Positions 16,616-25,507 of a stretch of 64,000 nt of DNA are shown piece after piece; position 1 is the first letter of the stretch; each line of letters begins with the position of its first letter. Under the pieces are notes generated by a model. It had not been told where the DNA came from. It worked only from the letters and a program-made list of their open reading frames with translations, and did no database searches. The stretch lies in NCBI RefSeq assembly GCF_002860405.1, contig NZ_NMWV01000001.1, positions 1 to 64,000 of the forward strand. Direction: 5' to 3'. Both the position numbers and the translations under genes were made by a program. The DNA comes from Bifidobacterium imperatoris. Lineage in GTDB: Bacteria > Actinomycetota > Actinomycetes > Actinomycetales > Bifidobacteriaceae.

Positions 16616-17274
16616 TGAACGATGAATCGCGTGCCGTGCTTCCGGAATTCACTGTTGATGATTTTCCGGGAGGTTTGCCCGCCTGTATTGAAGCCATTTT
16701 GATGGTGGCCGATCAGCCGCAAACCGCGGAAAGCATCGCACGGGTGCTCACCATCGATGCTGCGACGGTTGAACAAGCGTTGCAGGTATTGCAAGCGGAG
16801 TATGACGGATCATCTGAAGTTCAAGAGGCCAAGGCTCGCCCGCGCGGCTTTGAGCTCAGGCATACCGCACGAGGCTGGCAATTCGCCAATCGTGCGGTGT
16901 TCGAACCGGTAGTTTCCGCTTTTGTTACTGACGGACAAACCGCCAGACTCAGCCAGGCTGCTTTGGAAGCGCTCGCTATCGTGGCGTATAAGCAGCCGGT
17001 GACCCGCGCTCAGGTGGCGGCGATTCGCGGTGTCAACTCGGATGGCGTGATTCGCTCGTTGAGTATTCACGGGCTGATTAAGGAAAGCGGTGTGGATCCG
17101 GAAACGCGTGCCGCGCTGCTGATTACGTCTGAATTATTCCTTGAACGTATGGGGCTTGATTCGTTGGAACAGCTGCCATCGCTGGCTCCGTTCTTGCCAT
17201 CGGCAAACGAAATGACGCAGCTTGCCAGGCAAACGAATGAGGTGGGGTCATCCACGGAGTCAACCATAGAGTGA
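16615..17274 (+). CDS. scpB: Segregation and condensation protein ScpB
   Basis: A 219-residue protein with two winged-helix halves. LPACIEAILMVADQPQTAESIARVL opens the first and LEALAIVAYKQPVTRAQVAAIRGVNSDGVIRSL the second, the most conserved ScpB segment. Two copies bind the ScpA linker in the SMC complex. The start is fused to the scpA stop. The C-terminal 40 residues are low-complexity and acidic. Confidence 0.93.
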   Translation: MNDESRAVLPEFTVDDFPGGLPACIEAILMVADQPQTAESIARVLTIDAATVEQALQVLQAEYDGSSEVQEAKARPRGFELRHTARGWQFANRAVFEPVVSAFVTDGQTARLSQAALEALAIVAYKQPVTRAQVAAIRGVNSDGVIRSLSIHGLIKESGVDPETRAALLITSELFLERMGLDSLEQLPSLAPFLPSANEMTQLARQTNEVGSSTESTIE

Positions 17275-17291
17275 CCGACTTCTGTTAGTTA

Positions 17292-17306
17292 TAGTCATTC
17301 TGACTA
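17292..17306. promoter_or_regulatory. Palindromic operator upstream of NrtR-like gene
   Basis: TAGTCATTCTGACTA is a 15-bp inverted repeat (TAGTCA, 3-nt centre, TGACTA) about 95 bp upstream of the NrtR-like start. NrtR regulators often bind such palindromes and autoregulate. Specificity is inferred. Confidence 0.5.
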
Positions 17307-17398
17307 AAAGTAGTGCTATGCTGAGCAGTTAGGGGAAGGCTCCTGCGGGACTTGCGGCGACAGCCACAGTTCCGTGACCTTGAAGAAAGAAGCATGGC

Positions 17399-18244
17399 AT
17401 GGGATTCGGCAACGTATCGGAACGTCGCAGCGCACCGCCGCAAGTCGGTGTTTCCGTGGTGATTCTTGCGCTTGGTCCCAGGGATGCTGATGATACTGGC
17501 ACCACGCCCAATGCCGCGCATTCGCAGCTGTGGATGCCGCTGGTGAAGCGTGTGCGTCAACCCTTCATGGGCTCTTGGGCCTTGCCGGGCGGCCATTTAA
17601 GAGCCGATCGATCTCTTGAACAGTCGGCGTTTGCAGCATTGGAATCCACCACGGCATTGCATCCGCGCTATCTGGAGCAGCTCTACACGTTCGGCGATCC
17701 CGATCGATCCCACGGCGGATTGCCGATGGTATCCATCGTGTACTGGGCTTTGGTTGAGCAAAGCGAAGCCGCGGCTTTTGAGGATGGCGACAACGTGCGA
17801 TGGTTCCCAGAGCATGATCTGCCTCAGCTGGCGTTCGACCATCGGGCCATCATCGAATATGCATTGGAGCGACTGCGCTCCAAAATCGAATATTCCGATG
17901 TGGCAACTCGACTACTGGGGCCAACGTTCACGTTGCGTCAGTTACATGATGTATATGAGGCCATCGCCGGGCAAAGCATTGATTTGGCGAATTTCCGCCG
18001 CAAAATGCTAGCTTCGGGAGATTTGGAAGACACGGGAGAAAAACGCCGTGAAGGTCGGCAGCGGCCGGCTGCAGTATATCGGTACGTTCCCAAAGAACCG
18101 GTGAACGATACTGTGCAGCGGTCAGGAATTCCCGGCTCTCCGAGCGCGTATTCCGGCAATCATACAGTCGCTTCTCTGGAGCCCCGACACAATGCTGCTC
18201 ATGATGATGCATTGGCGCCGCTTACCCCCTCCGCACAGAGATAA
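17399..18244 (+). CDS. NrtR-like Nudix-domain transcriptional regulator
   Basis: A 281-residue protein. Residues about 15-150 form a Nudix fold; the Nudix box is degenerate (GGHLRADRSLEQSAFAALESTTAL, lacking the REvxEE catalytic core), as in NrtR regulators that bind rather than hydrolyse ADP-ribose. Residues about 160-230 (LLGPTFTLRQLHDVYEAIAGQSIDLANFRRKM) match the NrtR winged helix. NrtR represses NAD-metabolism genes. Downstream lie a permease and a cysteine hydrolase in the same direction, plausible targets. The roughly 55-residue tail is unconserved. Confidence 0.82.
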   Translation: MGFGNVSERRSAPPQVGVSVVILALGPRDADDTGTTPNAAHSQLWMPLVKRVRQPFMGSWALPGGHLRADRSLEQSAFAALESTTALHPRYLEQLYTFGDPDRSHGGLPMVSIVYWALVEQSEAAAFEDGDNVRWFPEHDLPQLAFDHRAIIEYALERLRSKIEYSDVATRLLGPTFTLRQLHDVYEAIAGQSIDLANFRRKMLASGDLEDTGEKRREGRQRPAAVYRYVPKEPVNDTVQRSGIPGSPSAYSGNHTVASLEPRHNAAHDDALAPLTPSAQR

Positions 18245-18314
18245 CCGAACATACACAACATTTTCGATTCAAGTCGAATGAATCAATAATCAAACCAAGA
18301 GAAGAAGGTTCACT

Positions 18315-19769
18315 ATGAGTGACACCAAGGAGAAGAGCTCCGCGCTCTCCGTGGAGGAGCAGGGCATCGACACCATTGCCGAGTCCGACCGCCACGGCAG
18401 TCCGAAGGACCTATTCTGGCCCTGGTTCGCAGCCAATATTTCCGTGCTCGCCATGTCATACGGCGCATGGGCACTTGGCTTCGGCATTTCGTTCTGGCAG
18501 GCAACGCTTGCCGCAATCCTCGGCATTGTTGTCTCCTTCCTGCTGGTGGGCATCGTATCCATTGCCGGCAAGCGCGCCAACGCTCCGACGATGGTTATCA
18601 CTCGTGCCACCTTTGGTGTGGAAGGCGCTAAGGTGCCGTCCGTGTTGAGCTGGATTGCCACGCTCGGTTGGGAAATCTCTTTGACCACCACTGCTGTGCT
18701 GGCACTCGCCTCCACATTCCAGCGTCTCGGTTGGGGTTCCGGCGCCGCGCCGAAGATTATCTCCACCATCATCGTGGTTGGTCTGGTGGTCGTGGCCGGT
18801 ATCTTCGGTTACGACCTCATTATGAAAGCGCAGCAAGCCATCACCATCATCAGCGGTGTGGTGACCATTGGCTTCTTGATTCTCGGCTGGTCGCACATTG
18901 ATTTCGCCGCTGTGGGCGCTTCGCAGGCCGGCTCCGCTCCGTCCGTACTTGGCGCGTTCCTGTTTGTGATGACCGGATTCGGTTTGGGCTGGGTGAATGT
19001 GGCCGCCGATTATTCCCGCTACCTGCCGCGTAAATCCTCTAACGCAGGCATTGTATTCTGGTCCACCTTTGGTGCGTCGCTCGCTCCGGTGCTGCTGGTG
19101 ATCTACGGTGGTTTGCTTGCCGTCTCCAACCAGAAGTTGTCTGATGCAGTGGGCAATGATCCGATTGGTGCTATGGCTTCTATTCTGCCGACTTGGTATC
19201 TGGTGCCGTTCACGCTGGTGGCTGTGCTGGGTCTTATGTCTGGCGCCATTATGGATAACTATTCCAACGGTCTTGCTTTGCTGAGCTTCGGCATCAAGCT
19301 GCCGCGCGTGGCCGCCGCTGGCTTGACCGCAGCGTTGACCGTGCTCGGCGTGGTGTATGTGACCTTCTTCTCCGATACCTTCATCGGTCCGTTCCAAGGC
19401 TTCCTGATTACGCTCGGTGTGCCTATGGCCGTGTGGACCGGTCTGTTCATCGCCGATGTGCTGCTGCGCAAAAAGGATTACAACACCGACGACCTGTACA
19501 AGGCTGATGGTCGTTACGGCGCATGGAATGTGAAGTCCTTGGTAATTCTCGTGGTCGGCACGCTGCTCGGCTGGGGTCTTGTGGTCAACACGTCCGCCAG
19601 CTGGCTGGAATGGCAAGGCTACTTCCTCGGCCTCTTCGGTGGCAAGGATGGTGCTTGGGCATCCGCCAACCTCGGCGTGATTGTGGCATTGGTTATCGGC
19701 TTCGTGGGCGCACTGATTTTCCAGCGTGGTGACATTGCCGCTCAGGAAGCACAGGATAAGGAGAACTAA
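18315..19769 (+). CDS. NCS1-family permease (CodB/purine-cytosine type)
   Basis: A 484-residue membrane protein with about twelve hydrophobic helices. The N-terminal cytosolic part is followed by NISVLAMSYGAWALGFGISFWQ and TRATFGVEGAKVPSVLSWIATLGWE, as in NCS1 transporters of cytosine, purines, allantoin or related heterocycles. A 2-bp gap to the downstream cysteine hydrolase suggests that hydrolase acts on the imported compound. With the NrtR-like gene upstream, a pyridine or nicotinamide-like substrate is a reasonable guess. Confidence 0.85.
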   Translation: MSDTKEKSSALSVEEQGIDTIAESDRHGSPKDLFWPWFAANISVLAMSYGAWALGFGISFWQATLAAILGIVVSFLLVGIVSIAGKRANAPTMVITRATFGVEGAKVPSVLSWIATLGWEISLTTTAVLALASTFQRLGWGSGAAPKIISTIIVVGLVVVAGIFGYDLIMKAQQAITIISGVVTIGFLILGWSHIDFAAVGASQAGSAPSVLGAFLFVMTGFGLGWVNVAADYSRYLPRKSSNAGIVFWSTFGASLAPVLLVIYGGLLAVSNQKLSDAVGNDPIGAMASILPTWYLVPFTLVAVLGLMSGAIMDNYSNGLALLSFGIKLPRVAAAGLTAALTVLGVVYVTFFSDTFIGPFQGFLITLGVPMAVWTGLFIADVLLRKKDYNTDDLYKADGRYGAWNVKSLVILVVGTLLGWGLVVNTSASWLEWQGYFLGLFGGKDGAWASANLGVIVALVIGFVGALIFQRGDIAAQEAQDKEN

Positions 19770-19771
19770 TT

Positions 19772-20335
19772 ATGACTGTTCCATCCGATGAATGGCTGGT
19801 GGTTATCGACCGTCAGAAGGTGTTCGCTGAATCCGATTGGTCCGATTGGGCTTGCCCGGACGGCTCCTTCCACGCCACGGATGCCGCGTTCAAAGTTCTT
19901 GCCGAAGCCTATGGTGACCATGTGGTGTACACCCGGTATGTGGCTCCAACTCCGGCACAGGATGCGTGGATTGATTACTTCAAGGATTGGCCGCAGTTCC
20001 TAGTGCCTCCGGATGATCCTATGTATGACTTGACTCAGGATACTGCCGCGCTCGCAGCCGGTCATCCTATTGTCAGCCGCGATACGTTCGGCAAGTGGGG
20101 GAGTGAGCTCGCTCAAGCCATTGGTGGAGCCAAGAAGATTGCTGTGTGCGGTGTGGCCACTGATTGCTGCGTGGTTACCACTGCGCTTGCCGCAGCTGAT
20201 GCCGGTGTTGCCGTGCGCGTGGCAGCAGACGCTTGCCAAGGTTCAAGCCCTGAGAACCATCAGCGTGCTCTTGATACGATGGCTCTGTTTGCTCCGCTCA
20301 TCACCATCACCGATTCTGCTGAAATCCTCGGCTGA
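19772..20335 (+). CDS. Isochorismatase-fold cysteine hydrolase (nicotinamidase-like)
   Basis: A 187-residue protein with the fold's catalytic triad candidates: Asp in WLVVIDRQ, Lys in RDTFGKWGS and Cys in CGVATDCCVVTTA. The family includes nicotinamidase PncA, N-carbamoylsarcosine amidohydrolase and isochorismatase. The DxH zinc motif of true PncA is not evident, so nicotinamidase activity is uncertain. It is coupled to the NCS1 permease and followed by a strong terminator. Confidence 0.8.
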   Translation: MTVPSDEWLVVIDRQKVFAESDWSDWACPDGSFHATDAAFKVLAEAYGDHVVYTRYVAPTPAQDAWIDYFKDWPQFLVPPDDPMYDLTQDTAALAAGHPIVSRDTFGKWGSELAQAIGGAKKIAVCGVATDCCVVTTALAAADAGVAVRVAADACQGSSPENHQRALDTMALFAPLITITDSAEILG

Positions 20336-20346
20336 TTCGATATATA

Positions 20347-20394
20347 AGTAATGCCCTTGTGCTGCCTGTTGACTGGCGGCACAAGGGCATTACT
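20347..20394. terminator. Long terminator hairpin between convergent genes
   Basis: AGTAATGCCCTTGTGC pairs perfectly with its complement at 20379-20394, extended by four more pairs around an 8-nt loop. It lies between the cysteine hydrolase and the convergent surface-protein gene. Confidence 0.85.
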
Positions 20395-20404
20395 GTATTA
20401 ATGG

Positions 20405-23287
20405 CTACTTAGAAAGATGCCATCCTTCCGCATGCTTGGCGGCGCGTACGCGGGTGAGCACGCATCCGGCTCCAGCAAGGGTGAGAATTGCGGTGAGGGT
20501 GAGAATGGTGCTCGTGTCACTGCCGGTGTTGGACAGGGTCTCAGCCTTCTTCTTGGCGGCATTCGCCTTCTGCTGTGCCTGGTCGGCCTTCTGTTGGGCT
20601 TCCTGCTGCTTCTTCTGCTCCTCCTGGGCCTGCTTGTCGGCTTCGGCCTGGGCCTTCTTGGCGGCGGCGAGCTCGGCGTCGGCGGCATCCTTGTCCGTCT
20701 TGGCCGTGTCATACGTGGCTTTGGCGGTCTCATAGGCGGCGTCCGCCTTGGCCTTGGCCTCGTTGGCGGCCGTCAGCCTGGCGTTCGCCTCCGTGAGGGC
20801 GGCTTCGGCCTTGGCGAGACGATCCGGGGCGGCGGTGTACCAGGCGATGGTGCTCTCCGCCTCATCCTTCGTCTTCACCGCCTGGTCGTGCGTGGCCTTC
20901 GCGGTCTCGTACGCCTGCTTGGCCGCATCCACCTTGGCTTGTGCGGCATCAAGCTTGGCCTGAGCGTCCTTCACTTGGCTGTCGGATGCGTCCTTCGCCG
21001 TCTGGGCCGTCTTCAAAGCGGTTTCGGCCTCCGTCTTCGCCTGTTTCGCGGCCTGGAGCTCCTTGCCGGCCTCGGCCTTCGCTTCGGAAGCGTCCTTGAT
21101 CTCCTGCTCGGCGGCCGTCTTATCCGACTGGGCCTTCGCGATGCTCGCGTCCGCCGAATCCACGGCGGCTTGAGTGTCCTTCACCTTCCGGTCGGCGGCA
21201 TCCACCTTGGCCTGAGCGTCCTTCTGGGCGTTCGCCGCCGTATCGGAATCCGCCTGGGCGGCTGCGGTCGCCTGCTTCGCGGTCTCGTACGCGCTGTTGG
21301 CCTGATCCTGCTCCTTGCGGGCCTGCTCCAACGCGTGGGCCTTGTCTCCCTGAGCCTTCACCGCCTCGTCGTACGCGGCCTGCGCCTCCTTCGCCTTGGC
21401 GGCGAGCTGGTCGGCCTTCTCCTGCGCGGCCTTCGCCTCGGCGGCCGCCTTGTCGGCGGCGGATTTCGCTTCGGCGAGCTTGTCGGCGGCGGTCTGCGCG
21501 GCCTTGGCTGCCTGCTCGGACTTCGACAGGGCATCCCGGTACGTGGAGTCGGCGTTCGTCAACGATGCCTTGTAGTCGGTGAGATCCTTGAGATACGCGT
21601 CCACGTCCATGACACGACCCGCATCCATGCCGATGAAGCGCTCCTGGCCGAACATCTGGCCGTGCACGGTCAGAATACCGGCCTGTCCCACGCCGAAACC
21701 GGTGATGGTGTGATTCTTATAGATGAGGTTGGTGTAGTGGCCGTAATCGCAGTCGGTGATGGTCTTGCCGTCGGAGTCTTTGCAGTCGAGCACCCCGTCG
21801 GTCATGTCACGCTCATAACCGGCCTTCTCCTCCGTGTACCAGCCGTCGAACGGATCCGAATACCCCCATGCCAGATTCTCGGAACCCGCATACTGATTCG
21901 GATGGTTGATGTTGTCGAACGCGTAGTCCACGTCGGCCATCGACATGGCCATCAGCGTGTCCGACACCTTCACCGGTTTCACGCCCTCCTTGGCGCGCAG
22001 CTCGTTCGCTTCCTGAATCCACTTGACCGCGGCGATCATGTTGTCCAACGTGGTCGCGTCACCCTTCGCGCCGTTATGCACGTAGTCCAGATACTTGGTG
22101 ACCGTCGGGTCGGTCAACACCTTGACGGCCTGATCCGCGCCCTTGTCGCCGAAGTAGGCGACCGCGCCCTGGCTGAGCTTGGCCTGTGCCTGGTCGGCGA
22201 ACTCCTTCTTCGCGGCCGCATCCTTCGCGGCCTGATCGGCGGCTTGCTGCTTCGCCGTCGCATCGGCACCCGTCGCGTCCGCCGTATCGTTCGCCGCCTT
22301 GGCTGCGGCTTCGGCCTTGGCCTGTGCGGCCTTGGCCTGGGTCGCGGCATCCTGCGCGGCCTTCAACTGCGCGGCCAGGTCCGAGAGTCCGCCGTCATCC
22401 TTGGACAGCTGCTCGACCTTCGCATCCGCCTTATCCTTCGCGCTCTTGGCGGCGGCCTCCGCCTTCCTGGCGGCGTCCAATTTGGCCTGCGCGTCCTTGA
22501 CGGCCTGATCGGCGGCCTTCTTGTCGCCGGTCGCCGTGGACTGCGCCTGCTTGGCGGCATCCAAATCCTTCTGCGCGGCGGTCTTGGCGGCCTGCGCCTG
22601 CTTCAACGCGGCCTCCGCCTTATCGGCCTTCGACTGGGCCGCGGTGAGCGACTGGCCGGCCTTGTCGGCCTTCTCCTGTGCGGCCGTCTCATCCTTCGAA
22701 GCCGCATCCACAGCGGCCTGCGCCTTGTCGGCCTCCTGCTGATGCTTGTCGGATTCGGCCTGCGCCTTGTTCTTCGCATCTTGGGCCGTCTGCTTCTCCG
22801 ACTCGGCGGCGGTCTTGTCCTGCTGGGCCTGGTTCATCGCATCCTGCGACTGCTTGATTGCATTCTGTGCGTCCTGGACCGCCTGCTGGGCCTGTTCGAT
22901 CTTCGCGGGGGCGTCCTGAACATCCTGCTGCGCCTGCGACTGGTCGGCCTGCGCCTTGTCGGCCGCCTGCTGGGCCTGGGTCTGCTGGGTTGCCGCCTGC
23001 TGCTGCGCCGAAGCGGCCGCATCAAGATTCTGCTTCGCCGACTCCAACGCACTTGCCGCCGCATCCGCCTTCGCCTGGGCCTCCGTCACCGAAGTCGGAG
23101 CCGCCTGCTGCGCCTGCTGGACGCTCTCCTGAGCGGTGTTCACCGCATCCTGAGCCTGGCTGATTGCCTGCGAGGCAGTGTCCTGCTGGGTGCTTGCCGT
23201 CTCATCGGCCATAGCCACAGCCGGAGCGGCCAATGTAGCCAACGTAGCAACAGTAGCTATCGTTGCTTTTGTTGCAGTATGAGCCAT
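20405..23287 (-). CDS. Sortase-anchored coiled-coil surface protein with CAP/SCP domain
   Basis: A 960-residue secreted protein. A signal peptide (MAHTATKATIATVATLATLA, cleaved near AMADE) is followed by about 350 residues of Ala/Gln/Lys-rich coiled coil, a CAP/SCP domain at about 380-565 (DYAFDNINHP, SENLAWGYSDP, DYGHYTNLIY), a second coiled coil of about 330 residues, and a C-terminal LSNTG sorting motif with hydrophobic span and basic tail. It should be covalently wall-anchored with the CAP domain held between two rods. ATG 23287 is chosen because AGAGG precedes it by about 6 bases. Coding GC is higher than neighbours. A run of ten G (C on the coding strand) lies 61 bp upstream. Function unknown; adhesion is a guess. 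Confidence 0.88.
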   Translation of the reverse strand: MAHTATKATIATVATLATLAAPAVAMADETASTQQDTASQAISQAQDAVNTAQESVQQAQQAAPTSVTEAQAKADAAASALESAKQNLDAAASAQQQAATQQTQAQQAADKAQADQSQAQQDVQDAPAKIEQAQQAVQDAQNAIKQSQDAMNQAQQDKTAAESEKQTAQDAKNKAQAESDKHQQEADKAQAAVDAASKDETAAQEKADKAGQSLTAAQSKADKAEAALKQAQAAKTAAQKDLDAAKQAQSTATGDKKAADQAVKDAQAKLDAARKAEAAAKSAKDKADAKVEQLSKDDGGLSDLAAQLKAAQDAATQAKAAQAKAEAAAKAANDTADATGADATAKQQAADQAAKDAAAKKEFADQAQAKLSQGAVAYFGDKGADQAVKVLTDPTVTKYLDYVHNGAKGDATTLDNMIAAVKWIQEANELRAKEGVKPVKVSDTLMAMSMADVDYAFDNINHPNQYAGSENLAWGYSDPFDGWYTEEKAGYERDMTDGVLDCKDSDGKTITDCDYGHYTNLIYKNHTITGFGVGQAGILTVHGQMFGQERFIGMDAGRVMDVDAYLKDLTDYKASLTNADSTYRDALSKSEQAAKAAQTAADKLAEAKSAADKAAAEAKAAQEKADQLAAKAKEAQAAYDEAVKAQGDKAHALEQARKEQDQANSAYETAKQATAAAQADSDTAANAQKDAQAKVDAADRKVKDTQAAVDSADASIAKAQSDKTAAEQEIKDASEAKAEAGKELQAAKQAKTEAETALKTAQTAKDASDSQVKDAQAKLDAAQAKVDAAKQAYETAKATHDQAVKTKDEAESTIAWYTAAPDRLAKAEAALTEANARLTAANEAKAKADAAYETAKATYDTAKTDKDAADAELAAAKKAQAEADKQAQEEQKKQQEAQQKADQAQQKANAAKKKAETLSNTGSDTSTILTLTAILTLAGAGCVLTRVRAAKHAEGWHLSK

Positions 23288-23347
23288 AATGAACCTCTTT
23301 CTCACTTAGACCTCTATGTCTAATTGCCAAAATTATCGGGGGTGCGT

Positions 23348-23357
23348 GGGGGGGGGG
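23348..23357. repeat. Homopolymer G(10) upstream of surface-protein gene
   Basis: Ten consecutive G on the + strand (C on the coding strand), close before a possible -10 (GATAAT, minus strand, about 23335-23330). Such tracts slip during replication and can change promoter spacing. Confidence 0.75.
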
Positions 23358-23491
23358 CTACTTGCCGTTCAATATTTGGAATCTATATCATTGATTTTTT
23401 GAAGTAAGCGAGATCTCGGCATGTGTCAAGATGTGCCGGTACACTCGTGACGGTTTGTGTGTAAGTACAGGGAAAACAAAACCCATTAGAT

Positions 23492-23513
23492 AAGTACATA
23501 AGTACGCAAGTAC
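23492..23513. repeat. AAGTAC direct repeats upstream of typA
   Basis: AAGTAC occurs at 23492, 23500 and 23508 (period 8), with a fourth copy at 23463. They lie 45-90 bp before the typA start and may be a regulator site. Confidence 0.5.
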
Positions 23514-23554
23514 CGAACGATTACGCAAAAGAATCAGTATTAAGAGAGGTTTCG

Positions 23555-25480
23555 ATGGCGGTTCGTGGAGATATCCGTAATGTGGCTATTGTGGCTCACG
23601 TCGATCACGGCAAGACCACCTTGGTCAATGCCATGCTTCAGCAGTCCCACGTGTTCAACGAGCGTGAGGAAGTCCCGGATCGTGTGATGGACTCCAACGA
23701 TCTCGAGCGCGAGAAGGGCATCACCATCCTCGCCAAGAACACGGCTGTGGAATACACCGGCCCGCTGGCTGCCAAGTATGGCCACCCGGATGACATCACC
23801 CTGAACATCATCGACACCCCTGGCCACGCCGACTTCGGCGGTGAAGTGGAGCGCGGCATCTCTATGGTCGATGGTGTTGTGCTGCTCGTAGACGCCTCCG
23901 AAGGTCCGCTGCCGCAGACTCGTTTCGTGCTGCGTAAGGCTTTGGAAGCCAAGCTGCCGGTCATTCTGTGCGTGAACAAGGTTGATCGTCCAGATGCCCG
24001 TATCGATGAGGTCGTTTCCGAATCCACCGATTTGCTGTTGGGCCTCGCTCAGGACGTTGTCGAGGAAGGCATCGACCTCGATCTCGACCACCTGCTCGAC
24101 CTGCCGGTCGTCTACTGCGCCGCCAAAGCCGGTTACGCCTCCACCAACCAGCCGGAGAACGGTGCTCTGCCGGACAACGACAACCTTGAGCCGCTGTTCG
24201 AAGACATCATCAAGTACATTCCGGCTCCGGAATACGAGGAAGGCGCACCGCTGCAGGCACATGTGGCCAACATCGACTCCTCTGACTTCCTTGGCCGACT
24301 CGGCCTGGTCCGCATCTACAACGGCACCCTCGAGAAGGGCAAGACCTACGGTCTGAGCCGTGTGGATGGCTCCATCGAGAACTTCCGCGTTGCCGAACTG
24401 CTGCGCACTCAGGGCCTTGAGCGTACCCCCGTGGCCTCCGCTGGTCCTGGCGACATCGTGGCAGTCGCCGGCGTGAACGACATCATGATCGGTGAAACCA
24501 TCGTCGATCCCAACGATCCGAAGCCGCTGCCGCTGATTCACGTTGACGACCCGGCCATCTCCATGACCTTCGGTGTCAACGATTCCCCGCTGGCCGGCAC
24601 CGAAGGCAAAGATCACAAGCTCACCGCCCGCATGATCAAGGATCGTCTGGACCGCGAACTCATCGGTAACGTGTCCATCAAGGTGCTGCCGACCGATCGT
24701 CCTGACGCTTGGGAAGTTCAGGGCCGTGGCGAGCTGGCACTGGCTGTGCTGGCCGAGCAGATGCGTCGTGAAGGCTACGAGCTGACCGTTGGCCGCCCGC
24801 AGGTGGTCACCAAGAAGATCGATGGCGTGGTCAACGAGCCTATGGAAAGCACCACCATCGACGTGCCGGAAGAGTACATGGGTACGGTCACCCAGCTCAT
24901 GGCCGATCGTAAGGGTCGTATGGACTCCATGTCCAACCACGGTTCCGGTTGGGTGCGTCTGCAGTTCACCGTGCCGTCCCGCGGTCTGATTGGCTTCCGC
25001 ACCGCACTGCTGTCCGCCACCCGCGGCACCGGCATCGCATCCTCCATCTCTGCCGGTTACGCTCCGTGGGCTGGCCAGATCGTGACTCGTCAGAACGGTT
25101 CTATGGTTTCCGACCGTCAGGGCGTCGCCACTCCGTACGCCATGCAGCGCCTGCAAGCTCGCGGCAACTTCTTCGTCGAGCCGCAGTCCCCGGTCTACGA
25201 AGGCCAGGTTGTGGGCGTGAACAACAAGCCCGACGAACTGGATGTGAACATCACGCTGGCCAAGCACATGACCAACATGCGTTCCTCCACCGCCGACGTG
25301 CTGGAAACCCTGACCCCGCCGATCAAGATGAGCCTCGAAGAGTCCCTGGACTTCGCCAACGAGGACGAGTGCGTGGAAGTGACCCCGGAGTCCATCCGCG
25401 TGCGCAAGATCATCCTCGGCCGTGAAGACTGGTACAAGTGGCGCGCCAAGCAGCGTCGTCAGAACAATCAAACTAAGTAG
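23555..25480 (+). CDS. typA: Ribosome-associated GTPase TypA/BipA
   Basis: A 641-residue translational GTPase. G1 is AHVDHGKTT (residues 14-22), G3 DTPGHADFGGE, G4 NKVDRPDAR; domains II, III and V and the TypA-specific C-terminal domain (GLIGFRTALLSATRGTG) follow. TypA acts on ribosomes under stress and in 50S assembly. AGAGAGG precedes the ATG. Its last codons (KQRRQNNQTK-stop) form one arm of a 26-bp perfect palindrome, and a synonymous-codon copy of RQNNQTK-stop occurs again at 25584-25607. Confidence 0.96.
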   Translation: MAVRGDIRNVAIVAHVDHGKTTLVNAMLQQSHVFNEREEVPDRVMDSNDLEREKGITILAKNTAVEYTGPLAAKYGHPDDITLNIIDTPGHADFGGEVERGISMVDGVVLLVDASEGPLPQTRFVLRKALEAKLPVILCVNKVDRPDARIDEVVSESTDLLLGLAQDVVEEGIDLDLDHLLDLPVVYCAAKAGYASTNQPENGALPDNDNLEPLFEDIIKYIPAPEYEEGAPLQAHVANIDSSDFLGRLGLVRIYNGTLEKGKTYGLSRVDGSIENFRVAELLRTQGLERTPVASAGPGDIVAVAGVNDIMIGETIVDPNDPKPLPLIHVDDPAISMTFGVNDSPLAGTEGKDHKLTARMIKDRLDRELIGNVSIKVLPTDRPDAWEVQGRGELALAVLAEQMRREGYELTVGRPQVVTKKIDGVVNEPMESTTIDVPEEYMGTVTQLMADRKGRMDSMSNHGSGWVRLQFTVPSRGLIGFRTALLSATRGTGIASSISAGYAPWAGQIVTRQNGSMVSDRQGVATPYAMQRLQARGNFFVEPQSPVYEGQVVGVNNKPDELDVNITLAKHMTNMRSSTADVLETLTPPIKMSLEESLDFANEDECVEVTPESIRVRKIILGREDWYKWRAKQRRQNNQTK

Positions 25481-25503
25481 TTTGATTGTTCTGACGACGC
25501 TGC
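25450..25503. repeat. 26-bp perfect palindrome spanning the typA stop codon
   Basis: Left arm 25450-25475 is typA coding sequence, loop AG, right arm 25478-25503 starts with the TAG stop codon. All 26 pairs match. It can act as a terminator stem, but it is far longer than needed and no T-run follows. Confidence 0.9.
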
Positions 25504-25507
25504 CTTC

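Noticed and set aside
20417..23323. 968-codon open frame on the + strand opposite the surface-protein gene
   Set aside because: Leu/Gly/Arg-rich translation without recognisable domains. It mirrors the codon bias of the Ala/Lys/Gln coiled coil on the minus strand.
23540..25471. 643-codon frame antisense to typA
   Set aside because: typA is complete and conserved on the + strand; the antisense product matches no family.
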